From: JAZQNC01 sp045536155
Lineage (GTDB): Bacteria > Bacillota > Clostridia > Oscillospirales > CAG-272
Reading direction: 5' to 3'
Assembly: GCA_045536155.1 (NCBI GenBank)
Contig: JAZSMZ010000149.1
Span: forward strand, 1-9,404
DNA: 9,404 nt
Shown: in pieces, positions 1 to 5,878 of the stretch
Layout of the letters: each line of letters begins with the position of its first letter
How positions within the stretch are numbered: position 1 is the stretch's first letter
Made by a program: the position numbers and the translations under genes
The notes under the pieces: generated by a model
Databases searched by the model: none
What the model was told of the DNA's origin: nothing
Seen by the model: the letters and a program-made list of their open reading frames with translations, nothing else

Positions 1-1
1 G

Positions 2-199
2 GCGGGAGGCGTTGCCGCAAATTCTCATTTGAGAAAATCCCTTTCTGATTTTTGCGAAAGCCGAGGACTTGATCTTTATCTTCCTCCCCCCTCCCTTTGC
101 GGTGACAATGCCGCAATGATCGGCGCACAGGCTTACTACGAATATCTTGCGGGAAATCTCGCCGATGTTGATTTAAATGCTTACTGCACACAAAGATAA
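2..199 (+). CDS. tsaD: tRNA N6-adenosine threonylcarbamoyltransferase TsaD, C-terminal end (5' truncated by window)
   Basis: Only the last 65 residues are present; the reading frame is open to the window's left edge. TsaD is the ASKHA-fold (Kae1/YgjD) subunit that transfers the threonylcarbamoyl group from TC-AMP to A37 of ANN-decoding tRNAs, working in the cytoplasm with TsaB and TsaE. The visible part begins with AGGVAANSHLR, which matches the conserved nucleotide-binding GGVxAN-xLR loop of the family. It continues to CGDNAAMIGAQAYYEY, the conserved C-[GT]-D-N-A-A-M-I motif whose Asp helps bind metal and nucleotide. The protein ends about 25 residues after that motif, a normal C-terminus. 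The next gene starts 33 bases downstream with its own ribosome binding site and no terminator between, so co-transcription is possible. The identification rests on these two motifs. Confidence 0.93.
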   Translation, partial: AGGVAANSHLRKSLSDFCESRGLDLYLPPPSLCGDNAAMIGAQAYYEYLAGNLADVDLNAYCTQR

Positions 200-216
200 T
201 AAAAATTTTCTATCAT

Positions 217-223
217 AAAGAGG
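217..223 (+). promoter_or_regulatory. Ribosome binding site of the isocitrate dehydrogenase-family gene
   Basis: AAAGAGG lies nine bases before the ATG at 233. It is a good Shine-Dalgarno match and supports that start, which places about 45 residues before the dinucleotide-binding GDGIG motif. Confidence 0.7.
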
Positions 224-232
224 TACACACCC

Positions 233-1390
233 ATGAATTACGAAGCACAGATCAAAGAAGCATCTCAAAAGTTTGAAAACTTGCTCCGAGCACAGCTCGC
301 GAGAGTTGAAAAGATAAATGCCAACCGCGACTTTATCGAATATGACAAGCTTGACAAGATCATCATTGGCGTATGCGGCGGCGACGGCATCGGACCCACC
401 ATTACCGCAGCGGCCGAAAAGATTTTGCGCGTTCTGCTTAAGAACGAGATAGAATCCGGCAAGGTTGAGATCCGCAACATCGACGGTCTTACCATCGAAA
501 ACCGTGCCGTTCAGGGAAAAGCAGTTCCCGATGACGTTATGGACGAGATCTATGCGTGTCACGTTCTTTTGAAGGGTCCCACCACCACTCCCCGCGCAGG
601 AGATCCCTGGCCGAACATCGAGAGTGCAAACGTTGCGATCCGTAAGAACCTCGACCTTTTTGCAAACGTTCGTCCCGTTAAGGTTCCCGAAAAAGGTATC
701 GACTGGACCTTCTTCCGCGAAAACACCGAAGGAAGCTATGCTGTCGGAAGCCAGGGCATTCACGTAACCGACGATCTTGCAATGGACTTCTGCGTAACCA
801 CCACCGAGGGCACCAACCGAATCGCCCGTCTTGCATTCGAATATGCAAAAAACAACGGTAAGGATCACGTTTCCATCGTTACAAAGGCAAACATAATAAA
901 GACCACCGACGGCAAGTTCCTGCGCATCTGCGAAGAGATGGCAAAGGAATATCCCGATATCCGCACCGATGAGTGGTTCATCGACATTATGACCGCAAAG
1001 CTCGTTGACGAAAAGCGCCGCACCGACTTCAAGGTATTCATTCTCCCCAACCTCTACGGCGATATCATCACCGATGAGGCAGCCGAATTCCAGGGCGGTG
1101 TTGGTACTGCAGGTTCCGCAAACATCGGTAAGAAATACGCCATGTTTGAGGCAATCCACGGCTCTGCTCCCAGAATGGTGAAGGAAGGCCGAGCAAAGTT
1201 TGCAGACCCCTGTTCCATGCTCCGCGCAACCGTTCTTCTCCTCTCCCACATCGGTTATCAAGATCAGGCTAACCGCCTCGAAAAGGCGCTTGACTTCTGC
1301 ATGTTCGAGGACAAGAAGATCCGCATCACCGGCCGCGACACCGGCGCTACCTGCGACGAGTTTGTCGACTACGTTGCCGCCAATATCTGA
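233..1390 (+). CDS. icd: Isocitrate/isopropylmalate-family dehydrogenase, probably isocitrate dehydrogenase
   Basis: A 385-residue beta-decarboxylating dehydrogenase. It would oxidise isocitrate to 2-oxoglutarate and CO2 in the cytoplasm, supplying glutamate carbon. Seen directly: a helical 42-residue leader, then GDGIGP (50-55), and S131-x-N133-x3-R137, the pattern that binds isocitrate in IDHs (isopropylmalate enzymes have LLxLR-like residues here). R147, the RENTEG segment with Y169, K218 in VTKAN, and the metal-binding aspartates D251, D277 and D281 follow, then HGSAP (309-313). Length and motif order fit a single-domain homodimer. The cofactor-specificity position after HGSAP is Arg314-Met315, which is neither the Asp-Ile of NAD enzymes nor the Lys-Tyr of E. 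coli-type NADP enzymes. Homoisocitrate or another 2-hydroxyacid substrate cannot be ruled out from sequence, and no aconitase or citrate synthase gene is adjacent. Rex follows after 14 bases. Confidence 0.8.
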   Translation: MNYEAQIKEASQKFENLLRAQLARVEKINANRDFIEYDKLDKIIIGVCGGDGIGPTITAAAEKILRVLLKNEIESGKVEIRNIDGLTIENRAVQGKAVPDDVMDEIYACHVLLKGPTTTPRAGDPWPNIESANVAIRKNLDLFANVRPVKVPEKGIDWTFFRENTEGSYAVGSQGIHVTDDLAMDFCVTTTEGTNRIARLAFEYAKNNGKDHVSIVTKANIIKTTDGKFLRICEEMAKEYPDIRTDEWFIDIMTAKLVDEKRRTDFKVFILPNLYGDIITDEAAEFQGGVGTAGSANIGKKYAMFEAIHGSAPRMVKEGRAKFADPCSMLRATVLLLSHIGYQDQANRLEKALDFCMFEDKKIRITGRDTGATCDEFVDYVAANI

Positions 1391-1404
1391 ATTTAAATCT
1401 TTAT

Positions 1405-2046
1405 ATGAATATTTGCTCTCTCCCCCGCTCGACCCGCAGCCGTCTGCCGCGCTATTACAGATATGCGCGTGAGCTTTTGGGCTCGGACGTGCTGCGCATC
1501 AGCTCAAGCGAGCTTGCATCCATGATGGGCGTGACGGCATCACAGATACGTCAGGATATGTCGCTTATAGGACAGTTCGGACAGCAAGGCTACGGATACA
1601 ACGTGCGCGATATCTACGACGGTGTGGGCGCGATTTTAGGCATGAACAGCATTCGCTCGGCCGTCATCGTCGGTATGGATCCGTTAGGTGAAGCGCTCGC
1701 AAAGCACAATGCCTTTACTTCGCGCGGTATCCGCCTTGACGGACTTTTTGACTATTCAGACGCCGTCGGAAGGACCGTTTCATCTCACGAAGTCATGCCG
1801 CTGTCCCGTTTGACCGATTTCTGCCTTGAAAAAAAGATAGATATCGCAGTTCTCTGCGTTCCTCGCGACAATGCCATCGAAGCCTGCACACTTGCCGTTG
1901 ACGGCGGTGTGAGGGCAATTTGGAACATCACGGGTGCCGAGCTGCGCCCCCAAAAGAAAAGCAAAAAAGTTACCATACTCGACTTAAATATTGCAGACTG
2001 CCTTTTATCCCTTTGTTGTTCTTTAAATTTTAATGTAGAAGAATGA
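1405..2046 (+). CDS. rex: Redox-sensing transcriptional repressor Rex (variant dinucleotide-binding loop)
   Basis: 213 residues, the normal Rex length. Rex is a homodimeric repressor that binds operators when NAD+ is high and releases DNA when NADH rises, controlling fermentation and redox genes in Gram-positive bacteria. The N-terminal winged helix contains RLPRYYRYAREL (13-24), ISSSELASMMGV (32-43) and the recognition region QIRQDMSLIGQFGQQGYGYNV (47-67), all typical of clostridial Rex. A Rossmann domain follows, but its glycine loop reads GMDPLG (90-95) where the family has G-x-G-N-[LI]-G. Downstream, IDIAVLCVPRDNA and the IWNITGAEL region match the Rex core and the IWNF-type dimer segment. 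The C-terminal helix is cysteine-containing (CLLSLCCSL). The start at 1405 gives a standard N-terminus but has no clear Shine-Dalgarno, so expression may depend on upstream translation. The next ORF begins 12 bases after the stop. Confidence 0.9.
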   Translation: MNICSLPRSTRSRLPRYYRYARELLGSDVLRISSSELASMMGVTASQIRQDMSLIGQFGQQGYGYNVRDIYDGVGAILGMNSIRSAVIVGMDPLGEALAKHNAFTSRGIRLDGLFDYSDAVGRTVSSHEVMPLSRLTDFCLEKKIDIAVLCVPRDNAIEACTLAVDGGVRAIWNITGAELRPQKKSKKVTILDLNIADCLLSLCCSLNFNVEE

Positions 2047-2058
2047 GTGACGTGAAAA

Positions 2059-3282
2059 ATGAAAGTGAATTTTAATTTCGGTTCCGGCGTTATCACCCTT
2101 CCCGCATCGGTAATCGAGCATCTTGAGCTTGCCGATTCAATTGATCTGAAGGTTTTGCTCGTTTTAGCATCCGACAGCTCGATAATGGGGCATGACGATT
2201 TCGAAAGAAGAATCGCCAAGGCCATCGGATGCAGAAGCGACAAGGTTTCAGCCGCTATTCGTTATTGGAACGAGGCAGGTGTAATTTCAACCGATGCCAA
2301 GGCAAAAGTGTCCGCTACTGCTCAAAAGAGTGAGATAGAAAGTGAAACAACTGCTAAAAAATCGGGGTCGGATACAAAAATCGTTGCCCCCGTACGCGAA
2401 ATTCCCACCTACAGCGGCGAGGAGATGGAGCGACTTCTCAGCGAGAATGAAGGAAGCCGCCGTTACCTGCTCAAAATGTGTCAGGAGATCACGGGCAGGA
2501 TCTACAACGTATCCGAGGCAAACAAGGTAATTGCCATGTCCGACTTTTTGGGACTCAGCAACGAGCACATCCTCATGCTCTTTACATACTGCAAACAGCA
2601 CGGCAAAACATCTGTTCAATACATTGAAAAAATGGCGTACAACCTCTATGATGAGGGAATTGACACCTACGACAAGCTCGATATTTATTTCAAGCGCAAG
2701 GAAGCCTACGAAAGCATCGAAGGACATCTTCGTGCCATGTTCGGCATCGGCGACAGAGAGCTTACAACGAAGGAAAAGAGATTTGTCAAGAGATGGGTAT
2801 ATCAGTTCGCCTTCTCCGAAGAGATGCTGAGAAAAGCATACGAGATCACAGTTGATCATTCGAAGACCGGCCGTTTCAATTTCTCGTACATGGACAAGGT
2901 CCTCGAAAATTGGCACGCCATGGGTTACACCGAGCTTTCGCAGGTCGAGCAGGCCTCGAAAAAACGCGCCGAGGTCCGTCCTGCCGCCCAGGGCAGCTTC
3001 AGCACAGACGAATTTGTATCGCTCGCGCTGAAAAAGAGCTACGGCGATGAAAACGAGAATTCAGCACCGCGGACGCCCAGCACCAATGAATACGTTTCCC
3101 ATGCGCTGAAAAAGACTTACGGAATCGAGGATGAAAAATCGTCTGCGAGCGACGATTTTTTGGAGCTTCCTTTATTTGACGAAGTGAAAAACGAGCCCTT
3201 TGAAGAGGATCATACGTACGACACCTCCGAAATATTTGCCCTTGTAGCAAGACGGCTCACTAACGAAACCAACAAAAAATAA
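2059..3282 (+). CDS. DnaD-domain replication initiation/primosome protein with tandem DDBH2 domains
   Basis: 407 residues. DnaD/DnaB-family proteins remodel origin DNA and help load the replicative helicase in low-GC Gram-positive bacteria. Residues 1-80 look like a winged-helix DDBH1 domain (replication-initiator type, SDKVSAAIRYWNEAGVIS). A polar linker (80-118) follows, then two DDBH2-like helical domains. The first (about 120-211) ends in SVQYIEKMAYNLYDEGI. The second (about 213-296) ends in FSYMDKVLENWHAMGY, a match to the YxxxIxxxW motif of DnaD except Val for Ile; the first copy is degenerate (YxxxMxxxL). The layout DDBH1-DDBH2-DDBH2 is known in clostridial relatives. The acidic, disordered-looking tail (297-407) carries three copies of a short motif: 315-329, 341-355 and a weaker one at 389-400. 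The helicase-loader gene follows after 40 bases, which supports a joint role at the origin. Exact orthology to B. subtilis DnaD versus DnaB is not settled. Confidence 0.85.
   Translation: MKVNFNFGSGVITLPASVIEHLELADSIDLKVLLVLASDSSIMGHDDFERRIAKAIGCRSDKVSAAIRYWNEAGVISTDAKAKVSATAQKSEIESETTAKKSGSDTKIVAPVREIPTYSGEEMERLLSENEGSRRYLLKMCQEITGRIYNVSEANKVIAMSDFLGLSNEHILMLFTYCKQHGKTSVQYIEKMAYNLYDEGIDTYDKLDIYFKRKEAYESIEGHLRAMFGIGDRELTTKEKRFVKRWVYQFAFSEEMLRKAYEITVDHSKTGRFNFSYMDKVLENWHAMGYTELSQVEQASKKRAEVRPAAQGSFSTDEFVSLALKKSYGDENENSAPRTPSTNEYVSHALKKTYGIEDEKSSASDDFLELPLFDEVKNEPFEEDHTYDTSEIFALVARRLTNETNKK
3001..3258 (+). repeat. Three-copy short peptide repeat encoded in the tail of the DnaD-like protein
   Basis: Copy 1 (3001-3045) encodes STDEFVSLALKKSYG and copy 2 (3079-3123) encodes STNEYVSHALKKTYG. 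They match at 11 of 15 residues, the other four being D/N, F/Y, L/H and S/T. A degenerate third copy (3223-3258) encodes TSEIFALVARRL. Copies 1 and 2 start 78 bases apart, and both contain GCGCTGAAAAAGA. The period and the conserved hydrophobic and basic positions suggest short amphipathic helices in a flexible tail. Confidence 0.75.
3134..3161 (+). repeat. Perfect 10-bp inverted repeat with terminal T-run inside the DnaD-like gene
   Basis: Arms AAAAATCGTC (3134-3143) and GACGATTTTT (3151-3160) are exact reverse complements around a seven-base loop (TGCGAGC). The downstream arm ends in six T (3156-3161). On either strand the shape resembles a weak intrinsic terminator, but the GC part of the stem is short. 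It lies in the disordered C-terminal coding stretch, between repeats 2 and 3. Confidence 0.45.
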
Positions 3283-3309
3283 GGCAGACAAGACACCCAA
3301 ATAACATTT

Positions 3310-3314
3310 AAGGA
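3310..3314 (+). promoter_or_regulatory. Ribosome binding site of the helicase-loader gene
   Basis: AAGGA sits eight bases upstream of the ATG at 3323 and supports that start. Confidence 0.6.
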
Positions 3315-3322
3315 TGTAAGAA

Positions 3323-4279
3323 ATGTTTAACCGAGACAACTACAACCGAGTTACCGAGGCCTTTGCCAAAAAAAGATCGGATGCACGCGATGCGTCCGAT
3401 GCCAGACTCTATGAGGTATATTCTCTTGACAGCCGCATAAAAAACATTGACGATCAGCTTGCGCTTACCGGTGTCAGAATTTTTGAGCAGACCGTACGCG
3501 GAAAGGAAAATCTCGATGCACGGCTTGATCAGATAAGAAAGGAAAGCGAAAGCCTCCGTCTTGAACGAAAGGAGCTGCTCGAAAAGCTCTCCCTTCCCGA
3601 GGACTATACCGACATTCACTATGAATGCCCCGTATGCCGCGACAGCGGAAGCGTCGGATTTTCGATGTGCAGCTGCTTTAAGCGCGCTCTTATCGAAGAG
3701 GGATACAAGAGCTCGGGCATTGCGCGGCTTATGAAGACGCAGTCGTTTGAAAGCTTCGATCTCAGCTATTATGAGGGTGACAACAAGCGCCAGGCGACGA
3801 CGAACTTGCAAAAATGCCGCAACTATGCAGAGAATTTCGGCACTGATGACTGCAAGCACATGATCCTTCGAGGCAATACGGGACTCGGAAAGACTCATCT
3901 GTCCACATCGATAGCAAAGGTGGTTGTCGAAAAGGGATACGACGTTGTATACGAGTCGGCGCAGAACATTTTCAATGCATTTGAAAACGAACGCTTCCGT
4001 CACGATGCAAGCGCAAACACCGCAAGATTTTTCGAGTGCGATCTGCTTATATGCGACGATCTCGGAACCGAGATGTCGACACAGTTTACAGTATCGGCAC
4101 TATATAATCTGATCAACACCCGAGTAAATTCCGAACGCGCCACTATAATCAACACAAATCTTTCCTTTGCAGAGCTGCAATCACGCTACACCGACAGAAT
4201 ATTCAGCCGTATGCTCGGCGAATTTTCGATAATCGAATTTCTGGGCAAAGACATCCGTCTGCAAAAGCTGACAAGATAA
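3323..4279 (+). CDS. DnaC/DnaI-like AAA+ helicase loader (IstB-like ATP-binding protein)
   Basis: 318 residues. This AAA+ ATPase family delivers the hexameric replicative helicase to single-stranded origin DNA. Residues 35-90 are charged and heptad-like, probably a coiled coil that would contact the helicase. A cysteine cluster follows, C102-x2-C105-x10-C116-x-C118, a likely zinc site like those of the DnaI-type N-terminal domain. The ATPase core has Walker A GNTGLGKT (184-191), Walker B LLICDDLG (241-248) with catalytic Asp residues, and sensor 1 TIINTNLS (274-281). Candidate arginine-finger/sensor arginines lie in RYTDRIFSRM (288-297). Length and domain order fit DnaI (311 residues in B. 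subtilis) better than the transposon-borne IstB proteins, and no transposase is nearby. Placement right after the DnaD-like gene suggests a helicase-loading pair. It is often annotated simply as an ATP-binding protein or DnaC. Confidence 0.88.
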   Translation: MFNRDNYNRVTEAFAKKRSDARDASDARLYEVYSLDSRIKNIDDQLALTGVRIFEQTVRGKENLDARLDQIRKESESLRLERKELLEKLSLPEDYTDIHYECPVCRDSGSVGFSMCSCFKRALIEEGYKSSGIARLMKTQSFESFDLSYYEGDNKRQATTNLQKCRNYAENFGTDDCKHMILRGNTGLGKTHLSTSIAKVVVEKGYDVVYESAQNIFNAFENERFRHDASANTARFFECDLLICDDLGTEMSTQFTVSALYNLINTRVNSERATIINTNLSFAELQSRYTDRIFSRMLGEFSIIEFLGKDIRLQKLTR

Positions 4280-4281
4280 TT

Positions 4282-4288
4282 AAAGGAG
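4282..4288 (+). promoter_or_regulatory. Strong ribosome binding site of thyA
   Basis: AAAGGAG, a near-perfect anti-16S match, ends seven bases before the thyA ATG at 4296. Confidence 0.75.
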
Positions 4289-4295
4289 TTAAAAT

Positions 4296-5123
4296 ATGAG
4301 CCGCGCCGATAACATTTTCATTGAAAATTGCCGTGATATTCTTACAAACGGCACATGGGACACCGATCTTCCCGTCCGCCCCAAATGGAGCGACGGCACT
4401 CCCGCGCATACCGTTAAAAAATTCGGAATTGTTAACCGTTACAATCTCGCTGAGGAGTTCCCTATCCTCACTCTGCGCCGTACCTACTACAAGACCGCGC
4501 TTGATGAGCTTCTCTGGATCTGGCAGAAGAAATCCAACGTCATTGCCGAGCTCGGCTCCCATATCTGGGACGAGTGGGCAGACGAAAATGGCACGATAGG
4601 CAAGGCGTACGGATATCAGCTCGGTGTTAAGCATAAATATAAAGAAGGCGAGTTTGACCAGGTCGACAGACTTCTTTATGATCTGAAAAACAATCCCGCC
4701 AGCCGCAGAATGATCACAAACATCTATGTTCACTCCGATCTTCACGAGATGATGCTCTACCCCTGCGCTTATTCGCTTACCTGCAACGTATCGGGCAACA
4801 AGCTCAACGCTATTTTAAACCAGCGCTCGCAGGATATGCTGACCGCCAACAACTGGAACGTCTGCCAGTATGCAATGCTCGTTCATATGCTCGCTCTTTC
4901 AGCTGGACTTGAGGTAGGCGAATTCGTACACGTTATCGCCGATGCTCACATCTACGACCGCCACGTGCCGATAGTTGAAAAGATGATCGAAAGCCCCACC
5001 TTTGAGGCGCCCAAACTCAAAATTGAGCCCAAAACGGACTTCTATTCCTTTACACGCGACGATTTCAAGCTTATCAAGTACAAATTCAACGAATTCGACA
5101 CCGAAATTCCGATTGCTATATAA
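4296..5123 (+). CDS. thyA: Thymidylate synthase ThyA
   Basis: 275 residues. It catalyses reductive methylation of dUMP to dTMP using 5,10-methylene-tetrahydrofolate, producing dihydrofolate. Seen: R28 in VRPKWSDGTPAHT (phosphate loop), the ELLWIWQ helix (71-77), IWDEWADENGTIGKAYGYQLG (90-110), and the paired arginines R137-R138, which reach the partner subunit's dUMP phosphate. The catalytic Cys157 is in MMLYPCAYS, R177-S178 and D180 in QRSQDM, N188 lies in NNWNVCQYAMLVHMLA, and H218/Y220 in DAHIYDRH bind dUMP ribose. The residue after the catalytic Cys is Ala rather than the His of E. coli ThyA; the B. subtilis/phage phi3T type has Val here, and the ending DFYSFTRDDFKLIKYK also fits that type. 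The adjacent folA recycles its dihydrofolate product, so the pair forms the thymidylate cycle. It starts 16 bases after the helicase-loader stop. Confidence 0.97.
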   Translation: MSRADNIFIENCRDILTNGTWDTDLPVRPKWSDGTPAHTVKKFGIVNRYNLAEEFPILTLRRTYYKTALDELLWIWQKKSNVIAELGSHIWDEWADENGTIGKAYGYQLGVKHKYKEGEFDQVDRLLYDLKNNPASRRMITNIYVHSDLHEMMLYPCAYSLTCNVSGNKLNAILNQRSQDMLTANNWNVCQYAMLVHMLALSAGLEVGEFVHVIADAHIYDRHVPIVEKMIESPTFEAPKLKIEPKTDFYSFTRDDFKLIKYKFNEFDTEIPIAI

Positions 5124-5134
5124 ATATATAATAT

Positions 5135-5143
5135 AAAAGGAAG
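5135..5143 (+). promoter_or_regulatory. Ribosome binding site deciding the folA start
   Basis: AAAAGGAAG lies in the AT-rich 27-base gap after thyA. The GGAAG core ends seven bases before the ATG at 5151 but only four before the in-frame GTG at 5148, so ATG 5151 is the better start. Confidence 0.65.
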
Positions 5144-5150
5144 ACAAGTG

Positions 5151-5630
5151 ATGTTTGCAATAGTTGCCTGCGGACGCGATTGGTCGATGGGACGCAACGG
5201 AGGACTGCTTATAAATCTGCCACCCGACCTTAAGCGTTTTAAAGAGATAACGATGGGAAAGGCCGTTATAATGGGTCGCACCACCCTGCTCACTCTGCCT
5301 AAATCCAAGCCGCTTAAAGGAAGAGAAAATTTTATTCTTTCCCGTAATACCGATTACAAAGTTGAGGGTGCTGTCGTTATCAACAGCTACGACGAGGCTA
5401 AAGAGATAGCTGAAAAGTACCGCGACGGTATCGCCTGCATTGGTGGTGCCGAGGTATACAAGCTTCTTTTACCCCTTTGCGACAAGGTCTACTTAACTCG
5501 CATCGATGCCGATTTTGCCGATGCCGACAAGTTCTTACCCAATCTCGACGAGCTCGGCTGGTCAAAGGGCGACGAAGAGCATCACGAATACGAGGGAATA
5601 AATTTTTCCTATATAACCTACACGAAATAA
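5151..5630 (+). CDS. folA: Dihydrofolate reductase
   Basis: 159 residues from the preferred ATG (160 if the in-frame GTG at 5148 were used). DHFR reduces dihydrofolate to tetrahydrofolate with NADPH and is the usual trimethoprim target. Seen: N-terminal strand MFAIVACGRDWSMGRNGGLL, the catalytic acid D26 in LPPDLKRFKEITMGK, the NADPH-binding VIMGRTT (39-45), LSRN (63-66), and IGGAEVYKLLLP (97-108), the conserved glycine pair of the cofactor site. LTRIDADF (115-122) includes the Thr equivalent that hydrogen-bonds with the catalytic Asp. The Trp of the usual P-W-x-L-P segment is replaced (LLINLPPDL), as seen in various clostridial DHFRs. The length matches chromosomal enzymes. It directly follows thyA and is the last gene before a terminator, consistent with a chromosomal folate/dTMP cassette rather than an acquired dfr gene. 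Confidence 0.95.
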   Translation: MFAIVACGRDWSMGRNGGLLINLPPDLKRFKEITMGKAVIMGRTTLLTLPKSKPLKGRENFILSRNTDYKVEGAVVINSYDEAKEIAEKYRDGIACIGGAEVYKLLLPLCDKVYLTRIDADFADADKFLPNLDELGWSKGDEEHHEYEGINFSYITYTK

Positions 5631-5636
5631 CAAAAC

Positions 5637-5684
5637 GCCGTTCCGACGAATACTCGGGGCGGCTGTTTATTTATAAGTTTTTTT
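5637..5684 (+). terminator. Intrinsic terminator after folA
   Basis: A 10-bp stem (5637-5646, GCCGTTCCGA, with 5654-5663, TCGGGGCGGC) forms eight Watson-Crick pairs and two G-U pairs around a seven-base loop CGAATAC. A T-rich tail follows (TGTTTATTTATAAG, then seven T at 5678-5684). It begins six bases after the folA stop and would close the upstream gene block before the transporter operon. Confidence 0.8.
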
Positions 5685-5705
5685 CGGCAAAATAATGCAT
5701 ATTTA

Positions 5706-5741
5706 ATCATTTATTTAATGATAATGTATAAATAATACATT
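5706..5741. repeat. Two adjacent AT-rich dyads upstream of the TRAP promoter
   Basis: Dyad A is ATCATT (5706-5711) and AATGAT (5717-5722) around TATTT. Dyad B is AATGTAT (5723-5729) and ATACATT (5735-5741) around AAATA. Both have perfect arms and five-base spacers, and they abut each other. They end 15 bases before the -35 element, where activator or secondary repressor sites would be expected. In sequence this AT-rich, short dyads also arise by chance. Confidence 0.35.
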
Positions 5742-5756
5742 TTCAGATAAAAAGTA

Positions 5757-5785
5757 TTGACATATCCAAAAAAAAGTTGTATTAT
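5757..5785 (+). promoter_or_regulatory. Sigma-A type promoter of the TRAP-TAXI operon
   Basis: TTGACA (5757-5762) is a perfect -35 box. TATTAT (5780-5785) follows after an optimal 17-base spacer as the -10 box; an overlapping TATAAT at 5783-5788 would need a 20-base spacer. Transcription would begin near 5792, leaving a leader of about 87 bases before the ATG at 5879. It is the only good promoter in the intergenic region, and a terminator stands upstream. Confidence 0.75.
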
Positions 5786-5798
5786 AATATTAATGTAC

Positions 5799-5820
5799 TT
5801 TAACGTAATAATACGTTAAA
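5799..5820. promoter_or_regulatory. Perfect 9+9 palindromic operator candidate
   Basis: Arms TTTAACGTA (5799-5807) and TACGTTAAA (5812-5820) are exact reverse complements around ATAA. The site lies at about +8 to +29 from the predicted transcription start, a position where a bound dimer would block initiation or early elongation. The half-site order (TTAAC first, GTTAA second) is the reverse of the Rex box seen in clostridia, so Rex is unlikely to be the regulator. An RNA hairpin role in the leader is an alternative. Confidence 0.6.
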
Positions 5821-5864
5821 ACGAACACTTTATTACACAACTCAGTTATTAATTTTTATAATAT

Positions 5865-5871
5865 AAAGGAG
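5865..5871 (+). promoter_or_regulatory. Strong ribosome binding site of the TAXI binding-protein gene
   Basis: AAAGGAG ends seven bases before the ATG at 5879, contrasting with the missing Shine-Dalgarno of the next gene. Confidence 0.75.
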
Positions 5872-5878
5872 TACAACC

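Noticed and set aside
173..1261. A 362-codon open frame on the minus strand across the dehydrogenase gene
   Set aside because: It lies antisense to a clear family member with intact motifs. Its translation is cysteine- and valine-rich with no recognisable domain, and it arises because the sense gene avoids codons whose complement is a stop.
3323..4279. The DnaC/IstB-like gene as part of an IS21-type insertion sequence
   Set aside because: No IstA transposase or terminal inverted repeats are present. The protein has a DnaI-like coiled-coil and cysteine-cluster N-terminus and sits beside a DnaD-domain gene.
4764..4769. ThyA lacking the His after the catalytic Cys as a sign of an inactive enzyme
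   Set aside because: The B. subtilis/phi3T-type ThyA also lacks this His (it has Val), and all other dUMP-binding residues are present.
5799..5820. Reading the palindrome as a Rex box
   Set aside because: The clostridial Rex box has GTTAA in the left arm and TTAAC in the right; this dyad has them in the opposite order, with an ACGTA inner sequence that Rex sites lack.
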